Shown here: positions 24,094 through 33,146 of the stretch, one piece after another | How the letters are laid out: each line of letters starts with the position of its first letter | Position numbering within the stretch: the stretch's first letter is position 1 | Origin: an uncultured Clostridia bacterium | GTDB lineage: Bacteria > Bacillota > Clostridia > TANB77 > CAG-508 | Length of the DNA stretch: 64,000 bases | Reading direction: 5' to 3' | Assembly: GCA_934122385.1 (NCBI GenBank) | Contig: CAKOWP010000002.1 | Span: 1 to 64,000 of the forward strand | Program-made: the position numbers and the translations under genes | The notes under the pieces: model-generated | The model's database searches: none | The model's input: only the letters and a program-made list of their open reading frames with translations | What the model was told of the DNA's origin: nothing

Positions 24094-25287
24094 ATAAATT
24101 TTTAGTAGGAAAACTTTTCATTAAAATTATAAAATTCTTTTATTTCATGACTTCAGATATTTCCTAATTTGATACATATTTTATCTTTATTTTACTATAT
24201 TTTAAGGTTTACTTAATAAACCTTTTTATAGGTATTTTTAAAATATCACATATTCACTTATATTTCAACATTTACACTGCTTTCCCATACCAAATATTTT
24301 TTAACTCATAATACAATTTGTCTCTTGCTCCTGCTAATGTTGAAATTGCTACTCCTATCGTTCCAAACAATTTCTTATTTGCTTTCCTTTTTATTCTTTT
24401 TTCTAATGCTTCATTTTTTTATTTCTTTTTTCTTGTATTGATATATCTATTATTCTCTGGTAAATATTTCCATTATTTTGTGTAAAAGCTCTTAATTGAC
24501 TCATTTCATCTATTCCATTTTCACTCCATGCTTTTGCATCTGTACTCATTCTCTCTGATAATGTATGATGTGCTTGACCTTTTTGGCAACATCCTTTTAA
24601 TTTGTCTTTATATTTTTCATGTGTTTCTATTCCAGACCATTGATTCATTAAATATGTCTTTGTATTCTCTATTTTCTTTAATCTATTATTTAACCTTTTT
24701 GTATTTCTCCCTAATTGTTCATCTTCTTTTATTTCTTCTTTTATTTTCTTTATTGCTTCATTCATTATATTTTCTGTACTTATTGGTTCGTATTGGTCTA
24801 TTGTTTCTTGTAATTTTCTTTTTAAATATTCATCATAATTTAAATGATTAATATATTTTTCTAAATTAAATAAATCTAATACAAATACTGATTTCTCTAT
24901 CCTTGTAATATCTTCTTTCAAACTTGGCTTTTCCATTTTTTGTAATTAAACTTTTTCCTGAAACCTTACTGCCTCATATTGTTTTTTCTTTTTATTATCT
25001 TCAAATATTATTTCATCTATCTGTTTTTCTATTTCTGATAATAATTCTTTTCCTAAAATATCTATAAATTCTTTTATTGCAACTGTTAATGAACTTACAT
25101 CTTCTCCTGATAATGCTTTTTTTAATCCTTCTTTTAAAATTTTGTTGTTTTTTTCATAAATCTTTTGTATAATTGAATACATAAGAGATACCTCCTTTGA
25201 ATGTTATTTTTTTCTTGATAAAAACATTCTATCAAATTGGTATCTCTTATTCAATTTTTTTCTTAAATTTTCCTACTAAAAGTTTAT
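24094..25287 (-). mobile_element. Decayed ISLre2-family insertion sequence
   Basis: The ends ATAAATTTTTAGTAGGAAAA (24094-24113) and, inverted, ATAAACTTTTAGTAGGAAAA (25268-25287) match at 19 of 20 positions. Between them lie N- and C-terminal pieces of a UPF0236/ISLre2 transposase. The 1194-bp length is short for the family because the middle of the transposase is missing. No convincing target-site duplication flanks it. Confidence 0.78.
24272..25182 (-). pseudogene. Broken UPF0236/ISLre2-type transposase
   Basis: An N-terminal piece (25182-24946, 78 residues, MYSIIQKIYEKNNKILKEG, good AAAGGAGG site) ends after the KKKQYEAVRFQEKV region and lacks everything that should follow. A second piece (24936-24403) carries the diagnostic C-terminal block GCCQKGQAHHTLSERMS, KAWSENGIDEMSQLRAF. 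It stops at MKH. A one-base slip at the A7 run (24414-24420) would continue into EALEKRIKRKANKKLFG and on to IWYGKAV, ending at 24272. The element is therefore dead twice over: an internal deletion of roughly 130 codons and a homopolymer frameshift. Confidence 0.75.
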
Positions 25288-25319
25288 ACTAACTTGCACT
25301 TTTTACAATAATATAATTC

Positions 25320-26684
25320 TTACAAATGTATATATTTTATTATATTAACAAAACCTGAAACTAAAATAAATATTATTAATATAACATAAAATTTATTTTT
25401 ATTCTCATTTTTAAAGAGTTCCTTTAGTAAAGCAGAACATACAATTAAGTTCATAATATCATTAACAAAAAAGATTCTGCTTCCTGATGCAAAAATCGTT
25501 GGTGAAAAGCTCAAAGCAAGTGAAGCACAAATTCCAGCAAAATATATTAATGTATATACAATTGATTTTTTTAAATCTTTAAAACTATAAAAAACCAATA
25601 CACTTAACAATAGTAAAACAAAAGTTCCAATTATTATTTGAAAATATTTAAATGGGTTACATATTGTATCTATAGAATACGTACTAAATGAAAATAATAA
25701 TTCATTTAATTTAGCTTCTATATTAAAACTTACAACTCTTGAAAATAAAGCATTAAAAGGTATTGTTTTTAATAAAGAGTATCCTAATGGTATTATGGAT
25801 AAAATTGTTCTATTTTTATCTTTACTTTTTATTGATAATAATGTTATTGCTATTGAAATTATTAATATAATCAATGGGCTTTTATTTATCAAATGGTCAA
25901 TTGTTAATGAGCCACCTAGAAATATTTTATCAAACATAGATAACATATCAAAGTCTTGATAATATCTTAATAATTCGGCTTCAAATCTAACATTATTTCC
26001 CTTTACAGCAAAAGATGTTATAAAAACCATTATTGTAAGTATATAATTAAATATCATAGCTTTAGGAATTTTCTTTTTTCCAATTATTGATAAAATTAAT
26101 AGTATTGTGGAAAATACAACCAATACTGCTCCTGTTTGTTCAATATTGCTTGCCAAAACTCCTGATAAAAAGTATATAATATATTCCCATTTTTTAATCT
26201 TTTGACAATTTAATATTTTTACAAATGGTATCATTGCAATCATCAATGCTGTAGTAGGCCATAAATAATTAAATGCACCTGTTATCCATATTACAGCTTC
26301 TCCCAATATTAATTCATCAATACATAAGAATAGTGAAATTATTATAAATAACATAACTCCCTTATTTCCTATTTCTTTTTCTGTACTTATATTTATTATT
26401 TTATAAATTGAATAAATCAATATAGTTATTACAAATGCATTTGCAAGTATAAATATTTTTGTATTAATGTTTAAAAATACTGTACACAGTCCTAGAGCTA
26501 TTATTCTTCCTCCCCATAAAGCTCTAAATTCTTTAGCCCATGTAAAAAAAGTAAAAATACTGTTAAATGTGTTTTTATATACCCCGTCATCTGGTGTATT
26601 ATTTAATGGTATTGACATTACTATCAAACTGCAAATAAAAATTATTCCAAATATAATAATATTTTTTAATTTATTTTTTTTCAT
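25320..26684 (-). CDS. DUF6056-family polytopic membrane protein
   Basis: The protein has about 454 residues with some 11-12 hydrophobic helices. The NTPDDGVYKN segment after helix one and WITGAFNYLWPTTALM at about 137-152 are the motifs I associate with DUF6056 proteins, common in cell-surface polysaccharide loci and related to GT-C type sugar transferases. The enzymatic role is unproven. The start is the ATG at 26684, since GGAG lies 7 bases upstream; the TTG four codons earlier is less likely. The coding region overlaps the preceding gene by 14 bp, so the two are translationally linked. This is the distal end of the polysaccharide cluster. Confidence 0.75.
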   Translation of the reverse strand: MKKNKLKNIIIFGIIFICSLIVMSIPLNNTPDDGVYKNTFNSIFTFFTWAKEFRALWGGRIIALGLCTVFLNINTKIFILANAFVITILIYSIYKIINISTEKEIGNKGVMLFIIISLFLCIDELILGEAVIWITGAFNYLWPTTALMIAMIPFVKILNCQKIKKWEYIIYFLSGVLASNIEQTGAVLVVFSTILLILSIIGKKKIPKAMIFNYILTIMVFITSFAVKGNNVRFEAELLRYYQDFDMLSMFDKIFLGGSLTIDHLINKSPLIILIISIAITLLSIKSKDKNRTILSIIPLGYSLLKTIPFNALFSRVVSFNIEAKLNELLFSFSTYSIDTICNPFKYFQIIIGTFVLLLLSVLVFYSFKDLKKSIVYTLIYFAGICASLALSFSPTIFASGSRIFFVNDIMNLIVCSALLKELFKNENKNKFYVILIIFILVSGFVNIIKYIHL

Positions 26685-27216
26685 TATTTTCTCCAATTAT
26701 TGTTAAATTTTTATAATATACTTTATCTAATTTTTTATAATCTTCTTTGTAATCTTTTTGAATAATTCCAACACTGTATTTATCATTAAAAAAATTCTTA
26801 TTTAAGAAAATCCCAACTATATAAATATATCCATCTTTATCCATTTTATCAAAATTATCAAGCAAATTTTTGTCATCAATTATAGTTTTTACTTTATAAT
26901 TTTTATCATTATTGCTTAATATAATTGTATAATTGAAATAATAATTTCTTCCTTCTCCTAAAGTATAGTTATAACGTTTTTTTAATTCTTCTTCATTCAT
27001 TTTTTTCTTTACAGTTATTTTAGAAAAAGTTTTTCCTTGTTCTATACTTTCAATTTCAAATGTTTTATTATTATTTTCAACCATTTGAACGTCATCTTTT
27101 ATTGAGACTTTTTTAGGTACTAGATTATTTATATAATATATTGCTGCTCCTAAACAAACTATTATAAAAAATATTAAAGAAAGTACTATTAAATTTATAT
27201 TTTGTATTTTTTTCAT
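26671..27216 (-). CDS. Unknown single-pass extracytoplasmic protein
   Basis: The protein has about 181 residues from the ATG at 27216 (MKKIQNINL), chosen because GAGGAAAG lies 7 bases upstream. One N-terminal membrane helix at about 7-28 is followed by a lysine-rich extracellular domain containing YNYTLGEGRNYYFNYTIIL and GYIYIVGIFLNKNFF. The family is not recognised. It overlaps the DUF6056 gene and follows the glycosyltransferase at 27313 closely, so it probably belongs to the same surface-polymer operon. It may be a partner of the membrane protein. Confidence 0.6.
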   Translation of the reverse strand: MKKIQNINLIVLSLIFFIIVCLGAAIYYINNLVPKKVSIKDDVQMVENNNKTFEIESIEQGKTFSKITVKKKMNEEELKKRYNYTLGEGRNYYFNYTIILSNNDKNYKVKTIIDDKNLLDNFDKMDKDGYIYIVGIFLNKNFFNDKYSVGIIQKDYKEDYKKLDKVYYKNLTIIGENNEKK

Positions 27217-27312
27217 TTCTAATATCTTTCCTCTCATAATATATAAATTTGGTTGAAAAAAAATTTAAATTAATGATATTCAAATTTATAATTATTTTTC
27301 AACCTAATATTT

Positions 27313-28254
27313 TTATTTTATATTAATTTTTTTATCAACAATATATTGTGGTCTTTGTTTACATTCATCATAGATTCTGCCAACATATTCAGCAATAATC
27401 CAAATAGACATCAATTGAATACCCGCAAAAAATGTTATAGCAACCATTATTGAAGTCCATCCAGCTGATAAATTAGGAGAATGACAAGCAAAAGAAACTA
27501 ATGCATAGATCAATAATATAACTGATATTACAATTGATATCATCCCTAAAGCCCCAACTAATTTTAAAGGTTTTGTTGAAAAACTAATTATACCATCTGA
27601 AGCTAATTTTAACATTTTCTTTAATGGATATTTTGTTTCTCCAGCAAATCTTTCTTTTCTTTCATATTCAAATGGAGCTTGTTTATATCCAACCCAGCTG
27701 AATAATCCTCTTAAAAATTTATTGTGTTCTGGTAAAGAATTTACAGTATCTACAACTTTTCTATCAACAAGTCTGAAATCTCCTGTATCTTTTGGAATTT
27801 CAACATCTGATAATGCATTTAAAGTTTTGTAGAACATTTTTGCTGTAAATAATTTAAATGCACTCTCCCCTTCTCTTGATTTTCTTTTTCCGTAAATTAC
27901 TTCATTTCCTTCTTCCCATAATTTTAACATATCTGGTATTAGTTCTGGTGGGTCTTGAAGGTCTGCATCCATTATTACTATTGCATCACCTGTTACATAT
28001 TGAAGTCCTGCTGTTACTGCTGCTTGATGTCCAAAGTTTCTTGAAAATGATATTACTTTAACATCTGTATCTTTTTTTGCAATGTCTTCAAGAATTTCTA
28101 ATGTTTTGTCTTTACTTCCATCATTTACAAAAATTATTTCATGATCATAATTTTCTAATTTTACTAAATTTTCTTTAACTCTTTTGTAGCATTCTTCTGC
28201 AACTTTTTCTTCGTAGTACATTGGTATTACTAGTGTTACTTTTTTCTTTTCCAT
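27313..28254 (-). CDS. GtrB/DPM-like family 2 glycosyltransferase with two membrane helices
   Basis: The protein has 313 residues. The GT2 domain shows VTLVIPMYYEEKVAEE at the start, FVNDGSKDKTLEIL at about 43-56, GDAIVIMDADLQDPPEL at about 90-106 and DTGDFRLVDRKVV. Two C-terminal membrane helices lie at about 230-255 and 265-290. It is expected to transfer a sugar from a nucleotide donor to undecaprenyl phosphate on the inner face. The nearby GtrA-like protein (29957) and GT-C-like protein (28319) complete a typical lipid-linked sugar module. AAAGGAGAA precedes the ATG. Confidence 0.88.
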   Translation of the reverse strand: MEKKKVTLVIPMYYEEKVAEECYKRVKENLVKLENYDHEIIFVNDGSKDKTLEILEDIAKKDTDVKVISFSRNFGHQAAVTAGLQYVTGDAIVIMDADLQDPPELIPDMLKLWEEGNEVIYGKRKSREGESAFKLFTAKMFYKTLNALSDVEIPKDTGDFRLVDRKVVDTVNSLPEHNKFLRGLFSWVGYKQAPFEYERKERFAGETKYPLKKMLKLASDGIISFSTKPLKLVGALGMISIVISVILLIYALVSFACHSPNLSAGWTSIMVAITFFAGIQLMSIWIIAEYVGRIYDECKQRPQYIVDKKINIK

Positions 28255-28318
28255 ATATATCTTCTCCTTTTTTTATATAATAGAAAATTATAAATTTTCT
28301 ATATACAATGATTTTAAT

Positions 28319-29926
28319 TTATTTGTGCTTAAAAGTCAATATTATTTTTCTTAAACTATTTGTCAAACCATATGTTCCTACCAATATAAATATTGGAATA
28401 TGATTAATCAAATACCTTGATCTACCTTCAAATAATAATATAAATAAAATTATTCCAATTATTGTTATTTTACACATGTCTATATTCTTTTTGTTTTCTT
28501 TTCTATTATTTGAAAATATTAACCCTATTGTTACCAAAATCCATGATATTTGCATTATATTTGCAGTAATATTTTTATATATTTTTGTAGTTGGATCAAC
28601 GAATTTTTGAACTTTTTTTGCTATATTACTTTTATTATAAAAAATTTCTGAATTCCAGTATCCCTCTTGTCCATAAAAAAATGTTCCATCTGATAATATC
28701 CAATTTGCCTTATTATATAGAAATTTGGAATATCCCAATACCCCGAAATCTTTTAATCTTTCTTTTATTATTTTTATATTATGTTCTTTTTTTGCTTTAC
28801 TCCCAGTAATAGCTACAGTCCCACTTACATCATTTTCATTGTATGCCCCATATAACGTTTGATTTTTTCCCTCTGTTTTAAAATCATTTGGTCTTTCTTG
28901 CATTCCCATCATTAAAAAATGTACAAATGATACTGAATTATTTTCATACTCTTCCTTAGAAATAATGTTGCCTAAATTTTTTTCTTTGATTTTTGAATAT
29001 CCAGAAAAATATCCTCCAAATCCAATTACAAATATAGCAATTATTATTAATATGTATTTAGATTTTTTTATAAACTCTTGTCTAGTAAATTTTATATTAT
29101 TAATATTTAAAATTTCTACTATTATAATTGCTATTGGCATAATAGCTACTGTTGGTTTTAATGTTATTCCAAATGCAGTTATTATACTATTCAAAAATAT
29201 CAATAAATATTTTTTTACATCTTTACACGATTTTTCTTTTTGCTTTATATATAAATATAATATCATTATAGGAAATACCATTGTTATAGTATCTGTATAT
29301 GGTATTAATATATTAGGTGAAAATATCATTAATGGTAATATAAAAATTAATGATAAATATGCTTGTTTTTTTCCTAAAATTTTTTTTGCACATAAAAATG
29401 TAAAAACTGCTGATATATCAACAACAACAATATTGAAAATTGTTGCTATAAAGAAAACTCTTGATGCTGTTAAATTATGTATAAATATTTTAAAAAATTC
29501 AAATAAATATTTCATTAAAAGTAATATACCAATGTTATTAGGATATCTAGAAAAATATATACTAAACAAATCATCCCCGTTTATTAATGCAAGAGCATTA
29601 TTTATTACTAGACTACAATCCCATCCACATGAGGTATATGAAAATTTTGCCAATAAAAATTGCAATAAAAAAATTACTAAAAATATGAAAAGTCCAAAAA
29701 TCCATTTTGGACTTTTCTCTAAAAAACTGCAATTTTTCTTTTTATACTCATAATATATAATTAGCAGTATTAAATAAGCTAAAGCCGTCACTATTATCAT
29801 TACAGGTATACTATAATTAAAAGCTATAGTTCTATTAAAAAATAAAGTATTTAATAGAACTATACTAAAAAATATCGAAAATATTATCGAAATTATTTTA
29901 ATCACTATTCTCTCTAAATTTTTCAT
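28319..29926 (-). CDS. Family 39/GT-C-like membrane glycosyltransferase
   Basis: The protein has about 535 residues with 10 or more membrane helices. The first long extracellular loop contains SYTSCGWDCSLVINNA and SRYPNNIGILLLMKYLFEF, the layout of GT-C (ArnT/PMT-like) enzymes that use polyprenyl-phosphate sugars outside the membrane. The acidic residues of the loop (GWDCS) may be catalytic. The start is the ATG at 29926, preceded by AAAGGGGAAA. It lies 30 bp downstream of the GtrA gene and upstream of the GtrB-like gene, so the three probably decorate a wall polymer. Confidence 0.72.
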   Translation of the reverse strand: MKNLERIVIKIISIIFSIFFSIVLLNTLFFNRTIAFNYSIPVMIIVTALAYLILLIIYYEYKKKNCSFLEKSPKWIFGLFIFLVIFLLQFLLAKFSYTSCGWDCSLVINNALALINGDDLFSIYFSRYPNNIGILLLMKYLFEFFKIFIHNLTASRVFFIATIFNIVVVDISAVFTFLCAKKILGKKQAYLSLIFILPLMIFSPNILIPYTDTITMVFPIMILYLYIKQKEKSCKDVKKYLLIFLNSIITAFGITLKPTVAIMPIAIIIVEILNINNIKFTRQEFIKKSKYILIIIAIFVIGFGGYFSGYSKIKEKNLGNIISKEEYENNSVSFVHFLMMGMQERPNDFKTEGKNQTLYGAYNENDVSGTVAITGSKAKKEHNIKIIKERLKDFGVLGYSKFLYNKANWILSDGTFFYGQEGYWNSEIFYNKSNIAKKVQKFVDPTTKIYKNITANIMQISWILVTIGLIFSNNRKENKKNIDMCKITIIGIILFILLFEGRSRYLINHIPIFILVGTYGLTNSLRKIILTFKHK

Positions 29927-29956
29927 TTTTAATATTTTCCCCTTTATAAAGTACAA

Positions 29957-30403
29957 TTATTTTTCTTTTATTGTTTCATTTTTACTCTCTTTTTTAAAAA
30001 CAAATAATTTGCTAAAAATATAATTAGATACAATAATAACTATTTGTGATATTATCTTTACTATTTTATCATTGCAATGTAATACAGTTACGCCTAGCCA
30101 CATTATTATCATATCCATTATAAGTGTTGTTACTCTTGCTAAAACAAATTTACTAGCTTCTTTTATTTTGTTTTTTTCATTACTTTCAAAAACATATTTT
30201 CTATTGGTAAAATACGCAAATGTAACACCTGCCACCCATGATAAAATATTTGCAATTTGTAACTGTATTGCGTTATCTGGATTTAAAAATGTATATACAG
30301 ATGCATAGTATACTATTAAAGACACAATTGTTGTTAATACTCCAAATATTAAATAATTTATTACTTCTTTATATTTTTTATATAACTCTGTTATTTTTTC
30401 CAT
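29957..30403 (-). CDS. GtrA-family membrane protein
   Basis: The 148 residues form four membrane helices with the GtrA pattern: INYLIFGVLTTIVSLIVYYASV, IANILSWVAGVTFAYFTNRKYVFES and the C-terminal ISQIVIIVSNYIFSKLFVFKKES. GtrA proteins are thought to flip polyprenyl-phosphate sugars to the outer leaflet. GAGGAAAAG precedes the ATG. It is followed at short distance by the GT-C-like enzyme, its expected consumer. Confidence 0.88.
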   Translation of the reverse strand: MEKITELYKKYKEVINYLIFGVLTTIVSLIVYYASVYTFLNPDNAIQLQIANILSWVAGVTFAYFTNRKYVFESNEKNKIKEASKFVLARVTTLIMDMIIMWLGVTVLHCNDKIVKIISQIVIIVSNYIFSKLFVFKKESKNETIKEK

Positions 30404-30462
30404 TTACTTTTCCTCTTCTAAATTTTTATAATACATCATTATGCTATAATCATAGTTATCCA

Positions 30463-32649
30463 TTATAACATATATTTTTTGTAGCATATATTTCTATCAA
30501 CATTTCCTAATATACCACTTGTCTGTCCAGAACTTGTATATTGCCAAATAGAATATTTTCCATTATACCCAGGATCATTAGCTCTATAACTTGCAATCCA
30601 AGTATCATACGCTGACAAATCTGACATATTTAGATAATTATATGCCCAATCAACGTTACAGTATATTATTGGAACGTATCCAGCATTTTGTATTACTTCA
30701 CAAAATAGTCTTGCTAGATATGTACGTGTGTTTTTGTCTAAATTTTGTGTTCTTGGTATATCTGATGGACTTTCTAATTTGGGTGCTTCTATATCAATTG
30801 CTATAGGATAATCAATTTTATATTTTTTAACTCTTTCAACCACCCAATTAGCTTCTTGAATTGCTTCTTCACCATTTGTAGCTTGTGTTACAAAATAAAC
30901 TCCAACAGGTAGCCCAGCTTGTGTTGCTCCTTGCATATTTAATCTAAACTGAGTATCTTCATTAAGTGTTCCTCTTGAACCATAACCTCTAAATCCAGCT
31001 CTTATAAAAGCAAAGTCTACTCCATCTCTTTTTACAAGTCCCCAGTTAATACTTCCATTAAACTGGCTTACATCTATTCCTTTATATGATCTTTTTTCTT
31101 TTTTTGGTACTAACCTTATTTCTATTGCCTCAATTCTTCTTCTTTGTCCAACTGTCCCTGCTGTTTCTCCATCTCTATACCAATCTGTCCATCCTTTATC
31201 TTGTATATGTACTTTATATTCCACTGTATATTTATCCATATTTTCAAGCATTATTTCTATAGCTTCTATTCTATAGGCCATTCCAGATGTTCCAGCCATG
31301 TTTCCATTTTGTTGCCAGCCTTGCCAGCCTATATTTTCTACATGAGTTCTGTACACAATTTTAGCGTTTTGTGGTGCATTTAATAGGTTGATATTTAAAG
31401 CCTCTACTCTATACCCTAATCCTGTTGTACCTGACATATTTCCATCTTTTACATACCCCTGCCATCCAATTTCTTGTACATGAGATCTATATTGAACATG
31501 TAAACTATTGTCTATATTAAATGTAACGGAGTCTTTTACAAGTACAGTGTTGTCACTAGTATAAACTTCTATATATATTTTATGTTTTCCTTCAGACATT
31601 TCAGATGGGTCAATAGAAAATTCAAATCCCGGATTAGGATTTTCTATTTCTGTTCCAAATCCTTCTACCGATTTTATAACATCTTTTCTTTCTTTATATG
31701 TTATAAGTTTGTCTTCAACAACTTGATAATTATTGTCTATATAAGCTCTAATTTTAGTATTAGAAACATTTGACATTTTCCATCCACTTATCTTTATAGT
31801 ATTTAAGTTATAATATGTATAATTATTAGTTGGTGTATCTATATACATTTTACCTTTTTTTACTTTAGGAACTATTTTTATTTGTATTGCTTCCAAACGT
31901 AAACATTTGCCTTGTGTACCAGCTATTTCTCCATCTGTCTTCCAGTCTTGCCATCCAATGTCTTGCACATGTACTCTATACATAATAGAATAATTTTCTG
32001 AATGCTCCAGTTTTATTTTTATTGCTTCAAGCCTTAAGGCATTTCCTTGTGTTCCTGCCATTTCATCATCTTTCTTCCAATTTTGCCATCCAATATCTTG
32101 TACATGTACTTGATAATCTATTTTTAAATTATTATCATTATTACCAATAAGTCTTATATTAAGTGCTTCAAGCCTATAGCACTTTCCTTGTGTTCCTGCA
32201 ACTTCTCCATTTTTAACATAATCTTGCCAACCTATATTTTCTACATGTGTTCTATATTCGACTCCAAGCGTTTCAATTTTATTTGAATCTTCTGAACTAT
32301 TCTCTAATACTTGAATATTATCCTCAAATGTATTATTTCCTAAATCAGAATTATTTAGTGTGGCATTATTTTCTATAATATTATTAACAGACTCTGTATT
32401 TTCATTATTACTTTCATTTATTACACTATTTTCTGTTTTATTTGTAGTATTATTTATTATTTCATTTAAATTTGTGTTGTTTTCACTATTTTCTAATTGA
32501 TTTTCTTCTTTAGTTAATTCATTATTTGTTATATCTTTTGCATTATCATTACCCAAATTCAATGCTTTTACATTATGCCCTATATTTAATAAAGTATTTA
32601 ATATAATTACTAAAATTGTAATAATTGCTAAAAATCTACTTTTTTTCAT
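30463..32649 (-). CDS. Secreted ChW-repeat protein with C-terminal GH25 lysozyme domain
   Basis: The protein has about 728 residues. A signal segment at about 5-28 precedes an Asn/Glu-rich linker to about 130. Three ChW repeats follow (pattern Y-x-H-V-x-x-I-G-W, then AGTQG, then R-x-E-A-x-x-I), then an Ig-like domain with ISGWKMSN and NPGFEFSID at about 300-395, then three more ChW repeats to about 525. The GH25 muramidase domain starts YKGIDVSQFNGSINW and includes DFAFIRAGFRG, YPIAIDIEAP with the catalytic acids, and IWQYTSSG. It would bind and cut peptidoglycan. The ATG at 32649 fits the AAAGGG site better than the one at 32655. It shares its scaffold with the protein at 50362. Confidence 0.92.
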   Translation of the reverse strand: MKKSRFLAIITILVIILNTLLNIGHNVKALNLGNDNAKDITNNELTKEENQLENSENNTNLNEIINNTTNKTENSVINESNNENTESVNNIIENNATLNNSDLGNNTFEDNIQVLENSSEDSNKIETLGVEYRTHVENIGWQDYVKNGEVAGTQGKCYRLEALNIRLIGNNDNNLKIDYQVHVQDIGWQNWKKDDEMAGTQGNALRLEAIKIKLEHSENYSIMYRVHVQDIGWQDWKTDGEIAGTQGKCLRLEAIQIKIVPKVKKGKMYIDTPTNNYTYYNLNTIKISGWKMSNVSNTKIRAYIDNNYQVVEDKLITYKERKDVIKSVEGFGTEIENPNPGFEFSIDPSEMSEGKHKIYIEVYTSDNTVLVKDSVTFNIDNSLHVQYRSHVQEIGWQGYVKDGNMSGTTGLGYRVEALNINLLNAPQNAKIVYRTHVENIGWQGWQQNGNMAGTSGMAYRIEAIEIMLENMDKYTVEYKVHIQDKGWTDWYRDGETAGTVGQRRRIEAIEIRLVPKKEKRSYKGIDVSQFNGSINWGLVKRDGVDFAFIRAGFRGYGSRGTLNEDTQFRLNMQGATQAGLPVGVYFVTQATNGEEAIQEANWVVERVKKYKIDYPIAIDIEAPKLESPSDIPRTQNLDKNTRTYLARLFCEVIQNAGYVPIIYCNVDWAYNYLNMSDLSAYDTWIASYRANDPGYNGKYSIWQYTSSGQTSGILGNVDRNICYKKYML

Positions 32650-32742
32650 AACCATTATACCCTTTTCTATAAAATATAATTTTATTATATATTTTTATTA
32701 TATATTTTTAAAATCATAAAATCAATGTTTTTATTTGGAAAT

Positions 32743-33099
32743 TTAAGCTGTTTGTTTCCAATTCATAACAACAATTCCAACTATTACAAGACTTGCACCT
32801 ATAATTCCAGCTGTTGTTATATTTTCTTTGAATATAAATTTAGATGCTACTAAAGTTAATACTTGTACAATTCCTGTACATATTGGCATTATATAGCTTA
32901 AATCAAACATAACAACTATTCTTGTGAACAATAAAAAACTACATAAATAGCAAACTAATCCCGCCAAACTTATTAAACTTATCCCAAAGTTTGCAGTACC
33001 TTCAGATACTGACAAACTTCCTGGATTTCCACCTTTTTTCATAAGTATTAATCCTGAAAGAGTTAATACTAAATATATTAATACTAATACAATTTTCAT
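32743..33099 (-). CDS. SMR/EamA-like four-helix membrane protein
   Basis: The protein has about 118 residues with four predicted helices, an early GGNPGSL loop and the C-terminal ENITTAGIIGASLVIVGIVVMNW block typical of small multidrug-resistance and ArnE/ArnF-like DMT proteins. ArnE/F-like members flip lipid-linked sugars, which would fit this polysaccharide cluster; drug efflux is the alternative. The start is the ATG at 33099, 10 bases after GGGAG. It lies 47 bp downstream of the DUF6020 gene. Confidence 0.7.
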   Translation of the reverse strand: MKIVLVLIYLVLTLSGLILMKKGGNPGSLSVSEGTANFGISLISLAGLVCYLCSFLLFTRIVVMFDLSYIMPICTGIVQVLTLVASKFIFKENITTAGIIGASLVIVGIVVMNWKQTA

Positions 33100-33146
33100 A
33101 ACATTTTTTCTCCCTTTAATCATTAGAATTTCTCCTCGTTTTTATA

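Noticed and set aside
28965..29753. 262-codon plus-strand frame that looks hydrophobic
   Set aside because: It is antisense to the GT-C-like membrane protein, with no start signal and no recognisable motif.
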